A stretch of DNA of 64,000 nucleotides from Lingula anatina (taxonomy: Eukaryota; Brachiopoda; Lingulata; Lingulida; Lingulidae). The notes beneath the pieces are model-generated. The model saw only the letters and a list, made by a program, of their open reading frames with translations. It was not told the DNA's origin and made no database searches. The first letter of the stretch is position 1. The number at the start of each line of letters is the position of its first letter. The position numbers and the translations under genes are program-made. Shown here piece by piece: positions 1 through 14,165 of the stretch. The stretch covers positions 1-64,000 of the forward strand of contig NW_019775895.1 of the NCBI RefSeq assembly GCF_001039355.2, read 5' to 3'.

Positions 1-2359
1 CATCACCTCGGATCTGTTCCCTGGCATCAAGCTACCAGAGCCTGACTACGTGGCCCTGAATGAGGCAGTCAGGCAAAACTGCGATAAGATGAACCTCCAG
101 TGCACTCCATTCTTCCTGGAGAAGATGCAGCAGATTTATGAGATGATGATAGTGCGTCACGGCTACATGATTGTTGGTGAACCCTTTGGTGGCAAGACTT
201 CTGCCTACAGAGTGCTGGCAGGAGCACTGGGAGATCTGCATGAGAAGGTAGGAATTGGAAAGATTATTATGATTATGTCTGATGGAGAAAACCTTGTTAA
301 TTCACATACATTTGAAGTCTGTTATAGTTCACCTAAAAATTTAAGTTTTGCATTTAATTACTAAGACTTTTCAGGAATATTGTAATGAACATCATATCAA
401 GTTTTTTGTCTGTCTTGTAGGGTCTAATGGAAGAAAACAAAGTACAAATCTTTGTCTTGAACCCCAAGTCCATCACCATGGGTCAGTTGTACGGTCAGTT
501 TGACCCTGTGTCCCATGAGTGGTCAGATGGTGTGCTGGCTGTGTCTTACAGAAACTTTGCACAGTCTACAGTAAGTTAAGCAAGTTCTGGTTTTCTAGCA
601 CATGTGATCATCCTGGTCATTCTAATATAATTGTTATGTATTGATTGGCATCAGTCCAGTCATTAGTAATTTTTTCTTTGATTGTAAGAAAACTTAATTT
701 GAAAGAATGTAATATTACATTATGTGCATTATCTTTATCATATCTTTACTGTAGAAACTTGAAATATAGAAAGCGCAATAATCTGTATAAAGTAGTATTG
801 TGTAAGAAACAATAAGCAGTGTTTCTCTGGCTTCACCATGGTGTTGTATATCTATCTACAGACCCCAGACAGGAAATGGCTCATCTTTGATGGCCCAGTG
901 GATGCCATCTGGATTGAGAACATGAACACAGTGCTGGATGACAACAAGAAGTTGTGTCTGATGAGTGGTGAGATTATACAGCTGGCCAGCACTACCAACC
1001 TTATGTTTGAGCCTATGGACTTGGAGGCTGCATCCCCTGCCACTGTGAGTAGCAAGCAACATAAAATCCATTACTACATGAATAAAGTGATATGTCAGAG
1101 CTTTTCTCTTTGCTGGTTATATTGGTCACTTTCTTGACTGACAACTGACAGCTTGAAGTAATTGTCAACACCTGAGTTAGAGTTGTGGGTCATTCAAAGC
1201 AGTCGGATAATTTATAACGTTAACACTTGAAAAATTTTATAAACAACTGGACTTGGGGACATTTTGCAAGACTGAATAGATTTAAAAAGGCCATTCGACC
1301 AACAGAACTCTATTTTTCAACTGGTCCTTATAATTTTTATCTGTTGTGAATCAACTTGTGATCAATAGGTCAGACAATTTCAGCATGACAGAACATTTTT
1401 ACCTCAAAGACCCATTGTTTCTATTTTTCCAGGTGTCCCGCTGTGGTATGATCTACATGGAGCCGTCCTCTCTTGGTTGGCGGCCAGTGGTCAAGTCCTG
1501 GCTGAATGTGCTACCATCAACTCTGAATGAACTACACAAGCAAGCCATTAATGAGCTGTTTGAGAGGTTTTGCGATGCCTGCCTGGCTTGTGTCAGAAAG
1601 CAGATGAAGGTATGATAAGGAAAATATATTTTATTGTTTCAATTATGAAGGAAATGATAACCGGTTGAAGTGATGAAGTTATTTTTTCTTTGAAAATTTA
1701 GCATCAACCCAACAATCATTACTTAATAAGTTAAATGCTTATTTTCCATGCATTCACAGTGGTAGGTTAATTGATTAAAGGTTTTGCATTAAGAAGATTA
1801 TTTTTTGTAAAATAAAATGTTCTGTGATTTCATGTAACCAATTCCTTCAAAAAGAAAGAAAATTAAAAAGTCTGACATGGTTGATGAATTGTCTTATTGT
1901 TATTCCCAGGAACTCTCTCCAACTTCTGATACCAACCTGGTCAAGTCTTTGATGAACCTGATGGACTGCCAGATGGATGAGTTCCAGGATGAAGCCAAGT
2001 TCAGTCAGCTGGATGAGAGACAGGTCTTTGGCTGGATAGAGGTATTGATAGATTTTCATTGGCAATAAATTCTGGGGTGTCACCAATCTGCAAAGCCTGC
2101 AATTTGATATAGGAGAAGAAAGTTTTTTTTCTAAACAATACAACTCGATGTCATTCATTCTTTATCAAAATGTTATCAGAACAAAGCTACTCCGACAAAG
2201 CCCAAGTCTTACAGCTGTGACTTATGTTATTCTTTATGCAACTGGCCTTTTGTTCTCTTCCAGGGAATGTTCATTTTTGCACTGACGTGGTCTTTAGGTG
2301 CCAGCAGTGATGACAAGAGCAGGTACTCCATGGACGCATTGGTGAAAGAACTACTGCAG
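1..2359 (+). CDS. DNAH7: DNAH7 exons a-f: AAA2 module
   Basis: Exons: 1-247 (5' end cut by the window), 421-570, 862-1044, 1433-1609, 1910-2041 and 2264-2359, all phase 0. They encode window residues 1-328. Visible are the AAA2 Walker A GEPFGGKT (59-66), the [17 protein letters not shown] segment, the Walker [18 protein letters not shown] (138-154) and the [16 protein letters not shown] sensor region that spans two exons. AAA2 usually binds nucleotide without being the main hydrolysis site. The intron after 2359 opens with a mixed (GTT)n/(ATT)n microsatellite. Confidence 0.88.
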
Positions 2360-5338
2360 GTACTTACTATTATTATTGTTGTTGTTGTTGTTGTTGTTGT
2401 TGTTACTATTATTATTATTATTATTATTATTTCTCTAAAGGAATGTAATAAAACATCGTTTGAATCAAATGTGCTGCAGTAAATAAGGTTGCTAGTAACT
2501 TTTACATTGAGACTTATTTAACATGAAAACAGACCCGCAGTTATGATAGTATTTTGCATCTCATTTCAGGGTGGCATGCAAGAAGAAACGCGTGCTAAGT
2601 TGAGCCTGATAAATTTAGTGGATCCACCGATGAAGCCTTACATGGTAGACTTTCCAAAGGAAGGGACCATTTATGATTACAAATTCCTCAAAGAGGTAGG
2701 AAATAATTTTCTCTGTTTTTCAAAAATTGTTTGTCAATCCCCAATTTAAATACCACTGGTAAAATCAATCCTACAAGGTGTTACAAAATCATATTTGTAT
2801 GTTCATCATATTTTTGTACAAATAAGACCTAACAGCTAATTCTGGGTTTGCATTACAGGGTAACGGCAAATGGCAGAAATGGGACCTGGATATCAAGGAT
2901 GCTCCCCCTATCCCCAAGGATGCCCTGTTCAATGAGATCATTGTCCCCACTGTGGACACCGTCCGCTATACCCACCTGATGATGACACTGGTCACACATC
3001 AGAAGACTTGCCTCTTTGTGGGACCCACTGGGACAGGAAAAAGTTGTTATATCATTGTGAGTTAGCATTCATTCATTTCACATGCACCCTCCATTTCTAA
3101 AGAAATTATTTATTTATTTTTCATTGTTTATTGAAATGATATTTGATCAAATATGTATTAGGTTATGCTGGTCAAGTTAAGACAGATTGTTTGTACTGAA
3201 GGATTATCAGCTTCATTACAGCATTAGGTCAAGTTATTGACCACCCTTTGGTTGCATCTACTTGGTAGTGAAATAGCTTTTATTTTAATCCTTTGTAGGA
3301 CTTCCTGCTGAACAAACTAGACAAAGATGTGTACAAACCTAACATAGTGAACTTCTCAGCCCAGACCACCTGCAACCAAACCCAGAACATCATCATGTCC
3401 AAGCTGGACAAGAGGAGGAAGGGAGTGTTTGGTCCACCCCTGGGAAAGAAGGCTGTAAGTAAAACAATACATACATCACACAGTGTAGCAATGATTTAAA
3501 TCCAGTCAACAACTATTACATTATTTCTGTGTATTAGATAAAATGCCTCATAGTATGCTTCTATATTACATTTTGATATCCTGTGGCTTATGTTTCAGAT
3601 TGTATTTGTTGATGACCTGAACATGCCAATGAGAGAGACGTATCTTGCCCAGCCTCCTATAGAGTTACTGAGGCAGTGGATGGACCACTGGAACTGGTAT
3701 GACCTCAAGGACACCACCATGATCAAACTGATAGATATCCAGCTGATGGCAGCCATGGGACCACCAGGTACAGTGAACAGTAGAATTAACAACGGAGTTC
3801 TGAAAACAATTTCACATTTAACTTTTCTTTTATTCATGTTTTTTAACATTAAAATGATTAGTAGTAGTGTATATTTGTTGTGCTGATATTTGATAAGAGT
3901 GCAATTTTCATTGAAAGTTGGTATGCTTCTCCTCATAGGTGGTGGTCGTAACCCGGTGACTCCCAGAATGCTGCGCCATTTCAACACTATCACCATGAAT
4001 GAGTTTGACAATGAATCTATGAGCACAATATTCAGGAGAATCATGGACTGGCACATTACTTCAAAGTGAGTGTTTTATTCAAATAGAAATTTAATTAAAT
4101 AGGGATATTTGATGATGTAAAAAAAAAAAGGAAAACTTTCTTTTCAACTCTTATAAATAGCTCTGAATATTTCCACTTGACTTTATTTCATCCACTATTA
4201 TTGTAAAGGGTATATTTTATGTAAGGGGAATTAGTTCACTGTGATGACCGCTCTCATTTTCCAGGGGTTTCTCCAAGCAGTTCAATGCCTGTGTGGACAT
4301 GGTGGTCAGTGGTACTATGGATGTCTATAAGAAATCTCTGGAGATGTTGCTGCCCACCCCAGCCAAGTCCCACTACCTGTTTAACCTGCGTGACTTCAGC
4401 AGAGTGGTCCAGGGCGTCCTGCTGTCCATACCTGACACCACAGAGGAACCCGCCTCCATGAAGAGGCTCTGGGTTCATGAGGTGGGTACTTATTGGATTA
4501 CTGTTAAATAGATTTTCTTTTTTGCTACCTTTGTGCTAGTCAAATGGAGTTCTCTACATTATATATCATTTATTTTTTAGTGAAATTATTGAAAATAGTT
4601 TTTTGTCCATACATTTGACACAAAGTTCTTCTTTCCAACCAGGTGTTCCGAGTGTTCTATGACAGGTTGGTGGATGATGCAGACAGGAGCTGGCTCTATG
4701 GGTATGTTAGAGAAGTCGTGAAGACCAGACTGAGTGAAGATTTTGATCAACTTTTCATCCATTTGGATTCTGATGGAGATAATAAGGTATGTTTATAACG
4801 GAATCGGATTTTTTGTGAAGAAAAAAATCAGAATTTTAGCAAATAATTTTCATTATTTAGAATGAGATTAAATTTTTTGTCTTTACTCAAAATAATTTAA
4901 CAGAATATACCCAGCGGGCAAATCAACATTGAATCAATGTTGAATCAACGTTGATGGTCAACGTTGAAACTATGTTGATATGACGTTGACTATGAAAGTT
5001 GACTCAACGTTGAACCATCAAGGTTGAATCAACCTTGATGTATCAATGTTGAATCAACGTTGACGGTCAACGTTGAAACTATGTTGATATGACGTTGACT
5101 ATGAAAGTTGACTCAACGTTGAACCATCAAGGTTGAATCAACCTTGAGGTATCAATGTTGAATCAACGTTGATGGTCAACGTTGAAACTATGTTGATATG
5201 ACGTTGACTATGAAAGTTGACTCAACGTTGAACCATCAAGGTTGAATCAACCTTGANTATCAATATTGATGGATCAATATCATCTCAACCTATCCTCAAT
5301 GTTGAATCAACGTTGAGTGCCCGCTGGGTATATATATA

Positions 5339-5381
<43 letters not shown>

Positions 5382-6436
5382 GTATTTTCCAACAATAGAA
5401 ATAGTTATTCATACTTTCCTTACTTTACTTCCAGGTAACTGAGGATGACTTGCGTAGCTTGTTGTTCTGTGACTTTGCTGATCCAAAGTCAGATGCTAAG
5501 AACTACATTGAGATCCGTGACCTGAACTCTCTGACCACTGTTGTGGAGGGCTACCTGGATGAGTTCAATAATATGAGCAAGAAACCTATGAACCTTGTCA
5601 TGTTTAGGTAATTGTCTGCTTATTATCATTATTTTTATTGTTATTGTTATTCTTATTGAACATGATATAGCTACACATTTTCACAAATATAACATTCCTA
5701 TATTCTGCAAAAAAAAATACATTTTAGTCATCAGTTTTCAAATCTAAGTATGATTAATCTTTACATTATTTTTGGATATGTTTTGGTGCATGTATGTTAA
5801 GTTTTAAGTTTTGAATGTCTTAAACCAAGAACTACTGGTACCTTTTAACTTTCACTGCTCATGTATGACCTCCCTGTAACTTTCAGATTTGCCATTGAGC
5901 ATGTGTCACGTATCTCCCGAATCATCAAGCTGCCCAGAAGTCACGCTTTGTTGGTGGGAGTTGGAGGATCTGGACGTCAGTCTCTTACCAGGCTGGCTGC
6001 ACATATGTCAGACTATGATCTGCATCAGGTAATTGATGAACACATAGCCTACAGCTTGGAGACAGTGTTAGATGGGAAAGAATAGAATGTGTACAGGAGA
6101 CTGCTTTGCATGTTTTGATTGCCCATTTAGTTGGTGTTTATAGACAAATAATGATGACTTGCATTTTAGAATGTCAAGGTGGCATAAAATGAAATGTGAG
6201 TTATGAAAATCAGAACAGATACGTTGACAACAAATAGCCATGAAATGTGTTGCCCTTTCCAGGTTGAGATCAGCAAAAGTTACACCAGTGTAGAATGGCG
6301 TGAAGATCTCAAACTTATCCTGCGTAAGTCTACAGAGACTGATCAGCATGCTGTGTTCCTGTTCTCAGACACACAGGTGAGCAGGGGATTTGATGCTGAA
6401 AATTGGGAAAAATGAAAATCCTTTTAAAAAGTTACA

Positions 6437-6479
<43 letters not shown>

Positions 6480-9400
6480 TTATGAAACAATGATAATAAA
6501 AACATCTGTGAAATTTTCTTCTGTTCATTTGGTAAGGACCTTTGGTGACTTTCAAATATAATGTTTCTTTATAGATCAAACAAGAATCCTTCCTGGAGGA
6601 TATCAACAACTTATTAAACTCTGGAGAAGTTCCTAACCTTTACCCTGCTGATGAGAAGGCTGAAGTCTGTGAGAAAATGAGGCAAATTGACAGGTAAAAC
6701 TCCAGGAGTAGAAATAATGTTCCAGTAACTAATAGGAGCTGTACTAGTACTACAGACACTTGAGAAATAGTATATAACATAACTTTCCAGTTTGATGCTT
6801 AGATATGTTGTACACCAACACCCTAGTGCTTATATAATTTAATGTGGTTTTCTTATTGCAGACAACGGGACAAGAGCAAACAAACAGATGGCTCCCCTGT
6901 CAGTTTGTTTAACATGTTTGTTGGGAGATGTAGAGATCAGCTCCATATTGTACTGGCCATGAGTCCTATTGGTGATGCATTCAGGAACAGACTGAGGAAG
7001 TTCCCCTCTTTGGTCAACTGCTGTACTATAGATTGGTTCCAGGTGTGTAGAACAGAGTGCGGGAGGTGTGACAGTGTGTTAGGTGTGGCATTGTGATAGG
7101 TGTTACAGTTTTCTAGGTGTGGTAGCATTCTAGGTTTGACCGTTATTTATTAAAGCATTTCTGAAAAACAAAAATTACACATTTTGGTACTAAATTTTAT
7201 AGCTTATCACTGTGTTTGTCTTCCCCAGTCCTGGCCAGAGGATGCCCTGCAGGCTGTAGCCACACGCTTCCTTGATGACATAGAGATGGAGGACAACATC
7301 CGATTTGGCTGTATTTCTATGTGTAAGGATTTCCACACCACCACCAGAGAGCTCTCAGAGAGGTTCCTGAATGAACTGGAGAGACACAACTACGTGACGC
7401 CCACATCCTACCTGGAGCTCATCAACACTTTCAAAGAACTGCTCAACAAGAAGAGAGAGTGAGTGTTGTGTTCCATGTTTATGTGCCATTCTTTACAATG
7501 TTGTGTTCCATGCTTATGTGCCATTATTTACCAGCATAAGATCATTACTGTTGTTCTGTATTATGATGATTATGATATGCCAAAGCAGCATTTGATATAT
7601 TTCATTCATTCCATACAGTCAAGTGACAATGATTGTGAAAAAATATGAAATATGTTCACTGCTTTGATGTATGAATGCCATTTCTCCTCCAGCGAGGTGA
7701 TGAAAGCCAAGAGGAGATACGAGGTGGGTCTGGAAAAGCTCCAGTCTGCAGCCTCGCAGGTGGCCGTAATGCAGCAGGAGCTGACTGACCTGCAGCCACA
7801 GCTGGTGGTGGCCAGTAAGGAGGTGGAACAGATCATGATCAAAGTGGAGTCCGAGTCAGTGGAGGTGGCCAAAGTTGAGAAGGTGAGAGCATGGCCTAGT
7901 GCTTCTTTTTTTACTGTTTAATGCACTGAACTTTGTGGTATTCTACAAGTTGATATTTTGACTTACATATAGTGAGAGGGATGGCTTGAAATTGTAGATT
8001 GACAGTTCTGTATTGTGTCATACATTATTATCATGTTTTGCCTCAAATGAAATTCTGCACATGACATTTTATTTATTCCAGGTTGTGAAAGCTGATGAAG
8101 CTGTTGCCAATGAGCAGGCTTCGGCTGCTAAAGCTATCTCAGATGAATGTGAAGCTGACTTGTCGGAGGCCATTCCAATCCTGAACAGTGCTCTGGCAGC
8201 TTTAGACACCCTCACACCACAGGTATACAGGACTTCAGTTGTGATTTGAGAAGTTTTTAAAGAATAAAGTTGGTAGATTTACAAAACAAGATGAAATATT
8301 ACATGTGGCGCTCATCTTTTATTTTTTAAAAAAAATCTGCTCAGAAAAAAGGGTAGAATTTTCAAGCAAGTAATGTTCCTGTGCTGATTACTGTACTGCA
8401 TCTTTTGCCTGGATTAACAATCTATTTAATTTACTTAATTTATTTAATTTAATGCAGGACATCACCCTGGTGAAATCTATGAAGAGCCCTCCATATGGTG
8501 TCAAGCTTGTTATGGAGTCTATCTGTGTACTAAAAGGAATCAAACCAGAACGTATACCAGACCCCTCAGGGTCAGGCAAGAAGATAGAGGATTACTGGGG
8601 ACCGTCTAAGAAACTGTTGGGTGACATGAAGTTCCTGGAATCCCTGCATTCTTATGACAAGGTAACTTTGCTTTGGAAATTGTTTAACTTGTGTTTTGTG
8701 AGCAAGCAAAATTACATCACAATTGACACATTACTGAGAGCAATTATTTACTTATTTGTTTGCTTATTTGTTAATATTTTGAGATATATTTAGAAATTGT
8801 ATACCCGCTATTACTTTACTATTTCTCAAAAGCAAAAGGTTGATATTTTTTGCATGTTTTTCTCTGTCTTCCAGGACAACATACCCCCAGCAGTGATCAA
8901 GATTATCAGGGAGAAATATGTCACCAATCCTGACTTTGTTCCTGAGAAGATCAAGACTGCCTCCACTGCAGCTGAGGGTCTCTGCAAGTGGGTTAGAGCT
9001 ATGGAATCCTATGACAAGTAAGTCTCTTTTTTTTTTTTTACAGCACTCAGCTATTCAAAGCCTTGATGAGAAGTTTATTCTTTGATGCTCAATTGCATTT
9101 AAATATTGGGAAATAATTGTGTTGAAAATTTTGTGTTTCTGGAAATAGTTTTCATAAAAGTTCTAGTTTCCTCTGATTTCCTGATAAAAGAAGTGTTTGT
9201 TTTTTTTATATAATTTAATACCTTTCTCTTCAGGGTGGCTAAGGTGGTGGCACCCAAGAAAGAAGCCCTTAAGAAGGCTAATGCTGAGCTAGCAGTTGCT
9301 ATGGCTGCACTGGAGAAAAAGAGGGCAGCACTGAAAGAAGTCCAGGACAAGCTGGCTAGACTGACAGAGCAGTTAGAGCACAACAAACAGAAGAAGGTTG

Positions 9401-12400
9401 ACTTGGAGAATCAGGTGGATCTCTGTGAGAAGAAACTGGAGAGGGCAGAGCAGTTGATTGGAGGTCTAGGTGGTGAGAAGGACAGATGGAGCCAGTCTGC
9501 TGAAGAACTTGGCATTAAGTATATCAACCTGACTGGAGATGTACTGGTCTCTTCTGGCTTGGTGGCCTATCTGGGAGCTTTCACTTCATCATTCAGACAG
9601 GTAGGTTACCTGGAATGTAGGATGGCAAATGAAGGGTGTGTCCTTGAATTTAGTTTCAAATAGAGGATGGCAATGATGTGTGTGTGTGTATGTGTATGTG
9701 TGTGTGCTTGTGTGTGTGTGTGTACACATATGTATCTTTGTATAAACATGAATTTGTGTACATGTCCTTGTATGGTACAAGACCACCAAAATTCCATATG
9801 GATCACGCTTAATGTCTTAATTAAGTGGAATAAAGGCAGCGCATTTAAACATCAAGGTCCTGTTAAGTGTGCACTGAGTACACATTTGTGGTGTTTTTTC
9901 CTAGGAACAAGCCAAGACATGGCAGAATAGTGTGGTCAGTAAGAATATTCCATGTTCCCCAGTGTTCTCCCTGGTCACTACCCTGGGAGACCCAGTGGCC
10001 ATCAGGTCGTGGAACATCTGTGGTTTGCCCACTGACAACTTCTCTGTGGAGAACGGTATCATCATCAGGTACATTATACAGGATTGAATTTTCATGTGAA
10101 TGTGAAGGGAAAGTGTAGCAAATAACTCACTGTACGTTGTTGACATAAAGTCAGTTTTTAATAGCTGTAATTCTTTATGTTTTTCAGCTCTTTTTTATTA
10201 TTATACCTTAAAGCTGATATTATTACACCTTAAACTTTCAGCTTTTGAGGCTATTTGGTGCTTCTCATAGGTGTGGCAGCAGTTTTATGCCTGAACAAAA
10301 GATCATTGTAAAGTTGTTTTTGAGAAGTCAGTAACTGATCATTTATTTTTTCAGTAATGCTCGTCGTTGGCCCCTCATGATAGATCCCCAGGGCCAGGCC
10401 AATAAGTGGATCAAGAACATGGAGAAAGCAAACCAGTTGGCTGTTATCAAACTCAGTGATAGTGACTTTGTCAGGTCCCTGGAGAATGCTATACAGTTTG
10501 GAACTCCAGTAAGTGTATGAATTGACATCAGAATAGATAATTTAAGTAAGGCTTTTAAATAAACAGTGGTCTATGCAAAAAAACATATATGTCATGGTAC
10601 GGTCAGGTAAGATAAGTCAATTAACACTTGTTAATTAAGAAGTGAGATGTTTGCAGATATGTCATTAAGATTTTCCAGGACACTGATACATCTTTCATCT
10701 ATCCAACAGGTACTGCTGGAGAATGTACTTGAAGAAATAGACCCAATGTTGGAGCCCCTGTTACTGAAGCAGACATTCAAGCAGGGTGGTAGTCTGTGTA
10801 TAAAGCTGGGAGACAGTACGATAGAGTACTCACATGACTTCAGGTTTTATATGACCACCAAACTGAGGAATCCACATTACTTGCCTGAGACCTCTGTCAA
10901 GGTTTGTAGAAAAAAAAAGATTTTTTGCTGAAAATTTCATAGATTCTGGATATCTCTTGTTTTTTTTCCTAAAATAATTTTCTTTGGTATGATTTTTTTT
11001 ATTGCCTGGCATTTAATAGCATAACTCATCAGTTCACAATAAATTGAGCTTATAAGTACATTTTGTTTGAACTCTGCCCCACTTTCCTTCAGGTGACCTT
11101 GTTGAACTTTATGATCACCCCAGAGGGTCTTCAGGACCAGCTACTGGGTATTGTGGTAGCCAGAGAGAGACCAGAGCTGGAGGAGGAGAAGAATGCACTC
11201 ATTCTACAGAGCGCAGAGAACAAAAGGCTGCTCAAAGAAATTGAGGACAAAATCCTGATGGTCCTGTCTACATCAGAGGGCAACATCCTTGAAGATGAGA
11301 CGGCCATTAAAGTGCTGTCCTCCTCCAAGGTCCTGGCCAATGAGATCTCGGAGAAACAGGCCATTGCTGAGGAGACTGAGCAGAAGATTGACAAGACACG
11401 TATGGGCTACACTCCCATTGCTGTGCATTCCACCATCCTGTTCTTCTCCATTGCTGACCTGGCCAACATAGAGCCTATGTACCAGTACTCTCTAACCTGG
11501 TTCATCAACCTCTTCATACTGTCCATTGACAATGCAGAGAAGTCTGAGGATCTGGACACTAGGCTGCTGAACCTGAAGAACCACTTCACTTACAGCTTGT
11601 ATTGCAACATCTGCAGATCTCTGTTTGAAAAGGACAAGGTAGGAAGATTATCATTCTGTTAAGTCTCTCTGACATGAAGAGCTTAGTCTTGATCCTCATG
11701 GCATTCAGAAAGATGGAAGAACATGAAACATGAATTTAAACCACATTGTTAATAGTGTGTGCAAAGCAAAATGTTTGATTGAGAAAAATAAACTGATGGT
11801 CTGGGCCATAGGTTTGGGGGAGGTTAAAATGAACTGCCCTTTAAGCCCCCTCTGAATCAAATCTTGGTCTAGTTTCTATACTTACTAATGAAAGAAATGT
11901 AAATTTCACTGTACAGAAATCTATACTTGTTCTCAAAAGAACCCCCCTGTGAAATTGCTAGATACATATATTTTTATTTCAATTTCTAGCTGCTGTTCTC
12001 ATTCTTGCTGTGTGTGAACATGTTGAAGCATGACAAAGAGATAGACGAGGAGGAGTGGAGGTTCCTGCTGACCGGAGGCGTGGGACTGGACAACCCCCAT
12101 AGTAACCCCTCCACCTGGCTGCCGATCAAGTCCTGGGATGAATTCTGTCGTCTGGATGACCTGCCTCACTTCAAAGGACTCCGACAGAAGTTCATCACAT
12201 ATAAAGACCAGTGGAAAACCATTTATGACAGTTTGGTGGGTATATTGATTATAGTCAGTATATCTCATTGGTATTTATATAAAGTGTGTTATTAAATGTT
12301 GTTACTGGGGTATAATAATATAGTTTTATGTATCCTATGTAACTGCTGTCTAAATAATGTGCTGGTATATTCTATGTCTTCTGAATGTTTTTGTGGCAGG

Positions 12401-14117
12401 TATTTGTAGAAAGCTTCAATTTTGAATATCACAGTATGATTTTAAGCTAAGATATATATTTCATACTTGCTTTTCATATTTCTAGGAACCCAATAAAGAG
12501 CCTTTGCCTGGGGATTCCAATGAAAAACTGAACACTTTCCAGAAAATGCTGGTTCTCCGCTGTCTAAGGCCGGACAAGGTAAGCTTTTTGATTCAGTTTC
12601 ACTCTGAATACAACTAAAAATGTTCAACTGATAGAGGAAAATGGCTGCCATGTGGAGTTTTGAAATTGTTTTGATGTATTCAAACTGTCTGTTTCCTTAG
12701 ATTGTCCCAGCAGTCCAGAGTTTTGTGACAGAAAAGATTGGGAAGAAGTACATAGAGCCTCCACCATTTGACCTTCCCAAGGCTTATGGTGACAGTAACT
12801 GCTGTGCCCCTCTGTTGTTTGTACTGTCTCCTGGTGCAGATCCCACAGCCGCGCTGCTCAAGTTTGCTGATGATCAGGTATGTAAATGTCTACAACATTT
12901 ACCTTTATACATCTCTGTTGTTTGTAGTGTCTCCTGGTTTGTTACTACATGCTGTACTGCCCAAGTTTGCTATTAACCATCAAGTTTTCAGAAACATGTT
13001 GCTTTCGTTTATTATTTGCCATATTTTTTACATTTGTTATAAAAGTGAAGATAGTTTGAAGTATTATGTGCATATTTTTTTTCTTCCAGGGTTTTGGTGG
13101 TGCAAAGTTTGAGTCTCTGTCCCTTGGTCAGGGCCAGGGCCCCATTGCTATCAGGCTGATAGATAAAGGCAAAAAAGAAGGGACATGGGTCCTGCTCCAA
13201 AACTGTCACTTGTCCTCTTCATGGATGCCTACACTGGAGAAGATTTGTGAGGTAGGAATGCTAGTTATTGTCCAAATTTTTAATATAAAAAATATGTTTC
13301 TTTACTTCCACATATATTGGTAATTATAGGCCTGTTGTTTATAATGAGATATATGGGCTCATGTATGTTCATTCTCTAAATATCAATCCTAGGAGTTTAA
13401 CCCAGATGAGACTCACCCAGACTTCAGGCTGTGGCTGACTAGCTACCCATCCAATGATTTCCCAGTGTCCATCCTGCAAAATGGTGTCAAGATGACCAAT
13501 GAACCGCCAAAGGGTATCCGTTTCAATGTCATCAGATCCTATGGCAGCGACCCCATCTCAGATCCAGAATTCTTTGGTGGAGTGAAAAACCAGGTTGGTG
13601 TTTGACTTGATGCAGAAGACTAAATATCTAATTTTGTGAAGACACTAATCTTTAAATGCAACTATGTTTGTGTGCTGCCTTTTCTGTATTATCACCCCCG
13701 GAGGGCAAACTGAGGATACATTTTCTTGTTTTAAATAATGATGATTTATTTTTGTTCCATTCCCAGTCGGCTTTCAAGAAACTCCTGTATGGCCTGTGCT
13801 TTTTCCATGCCTTGGTGCAGGAGAGGAGGAAGTTTGGTCCCCTTGGTTGGAATATTCCATACGAGTTCAATGAAACTGACCTTAGAATTAGTGTTATGCA
13901 GTTGGCTATGTTCTTGAACCAGTATGATGTAAGTATTTGTACTGTAGTCATCTGTCAGTATTGCACAGTATTGGTTAGTTTGTTTTGATATGTGATATTC
14001 AGATATATGTATTTGTAGAAGTTCCAGCTATGTTATCTTGAAAGTTAATGTCACGGTTAACATGTTAACAGGATCACAGTTTATAACAATAATAAATGTA
14101 AATAAAGGTTAAATCAG

Positions 14118-14165
<48 letters not shown>

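Noticed and set aside
3595-4056. 153-codon minus-strand ORF over DNAH7 exons
   Set aside because: It is antisense to two conserved coding exons and the intron between them; the plus strand explains the open frame.
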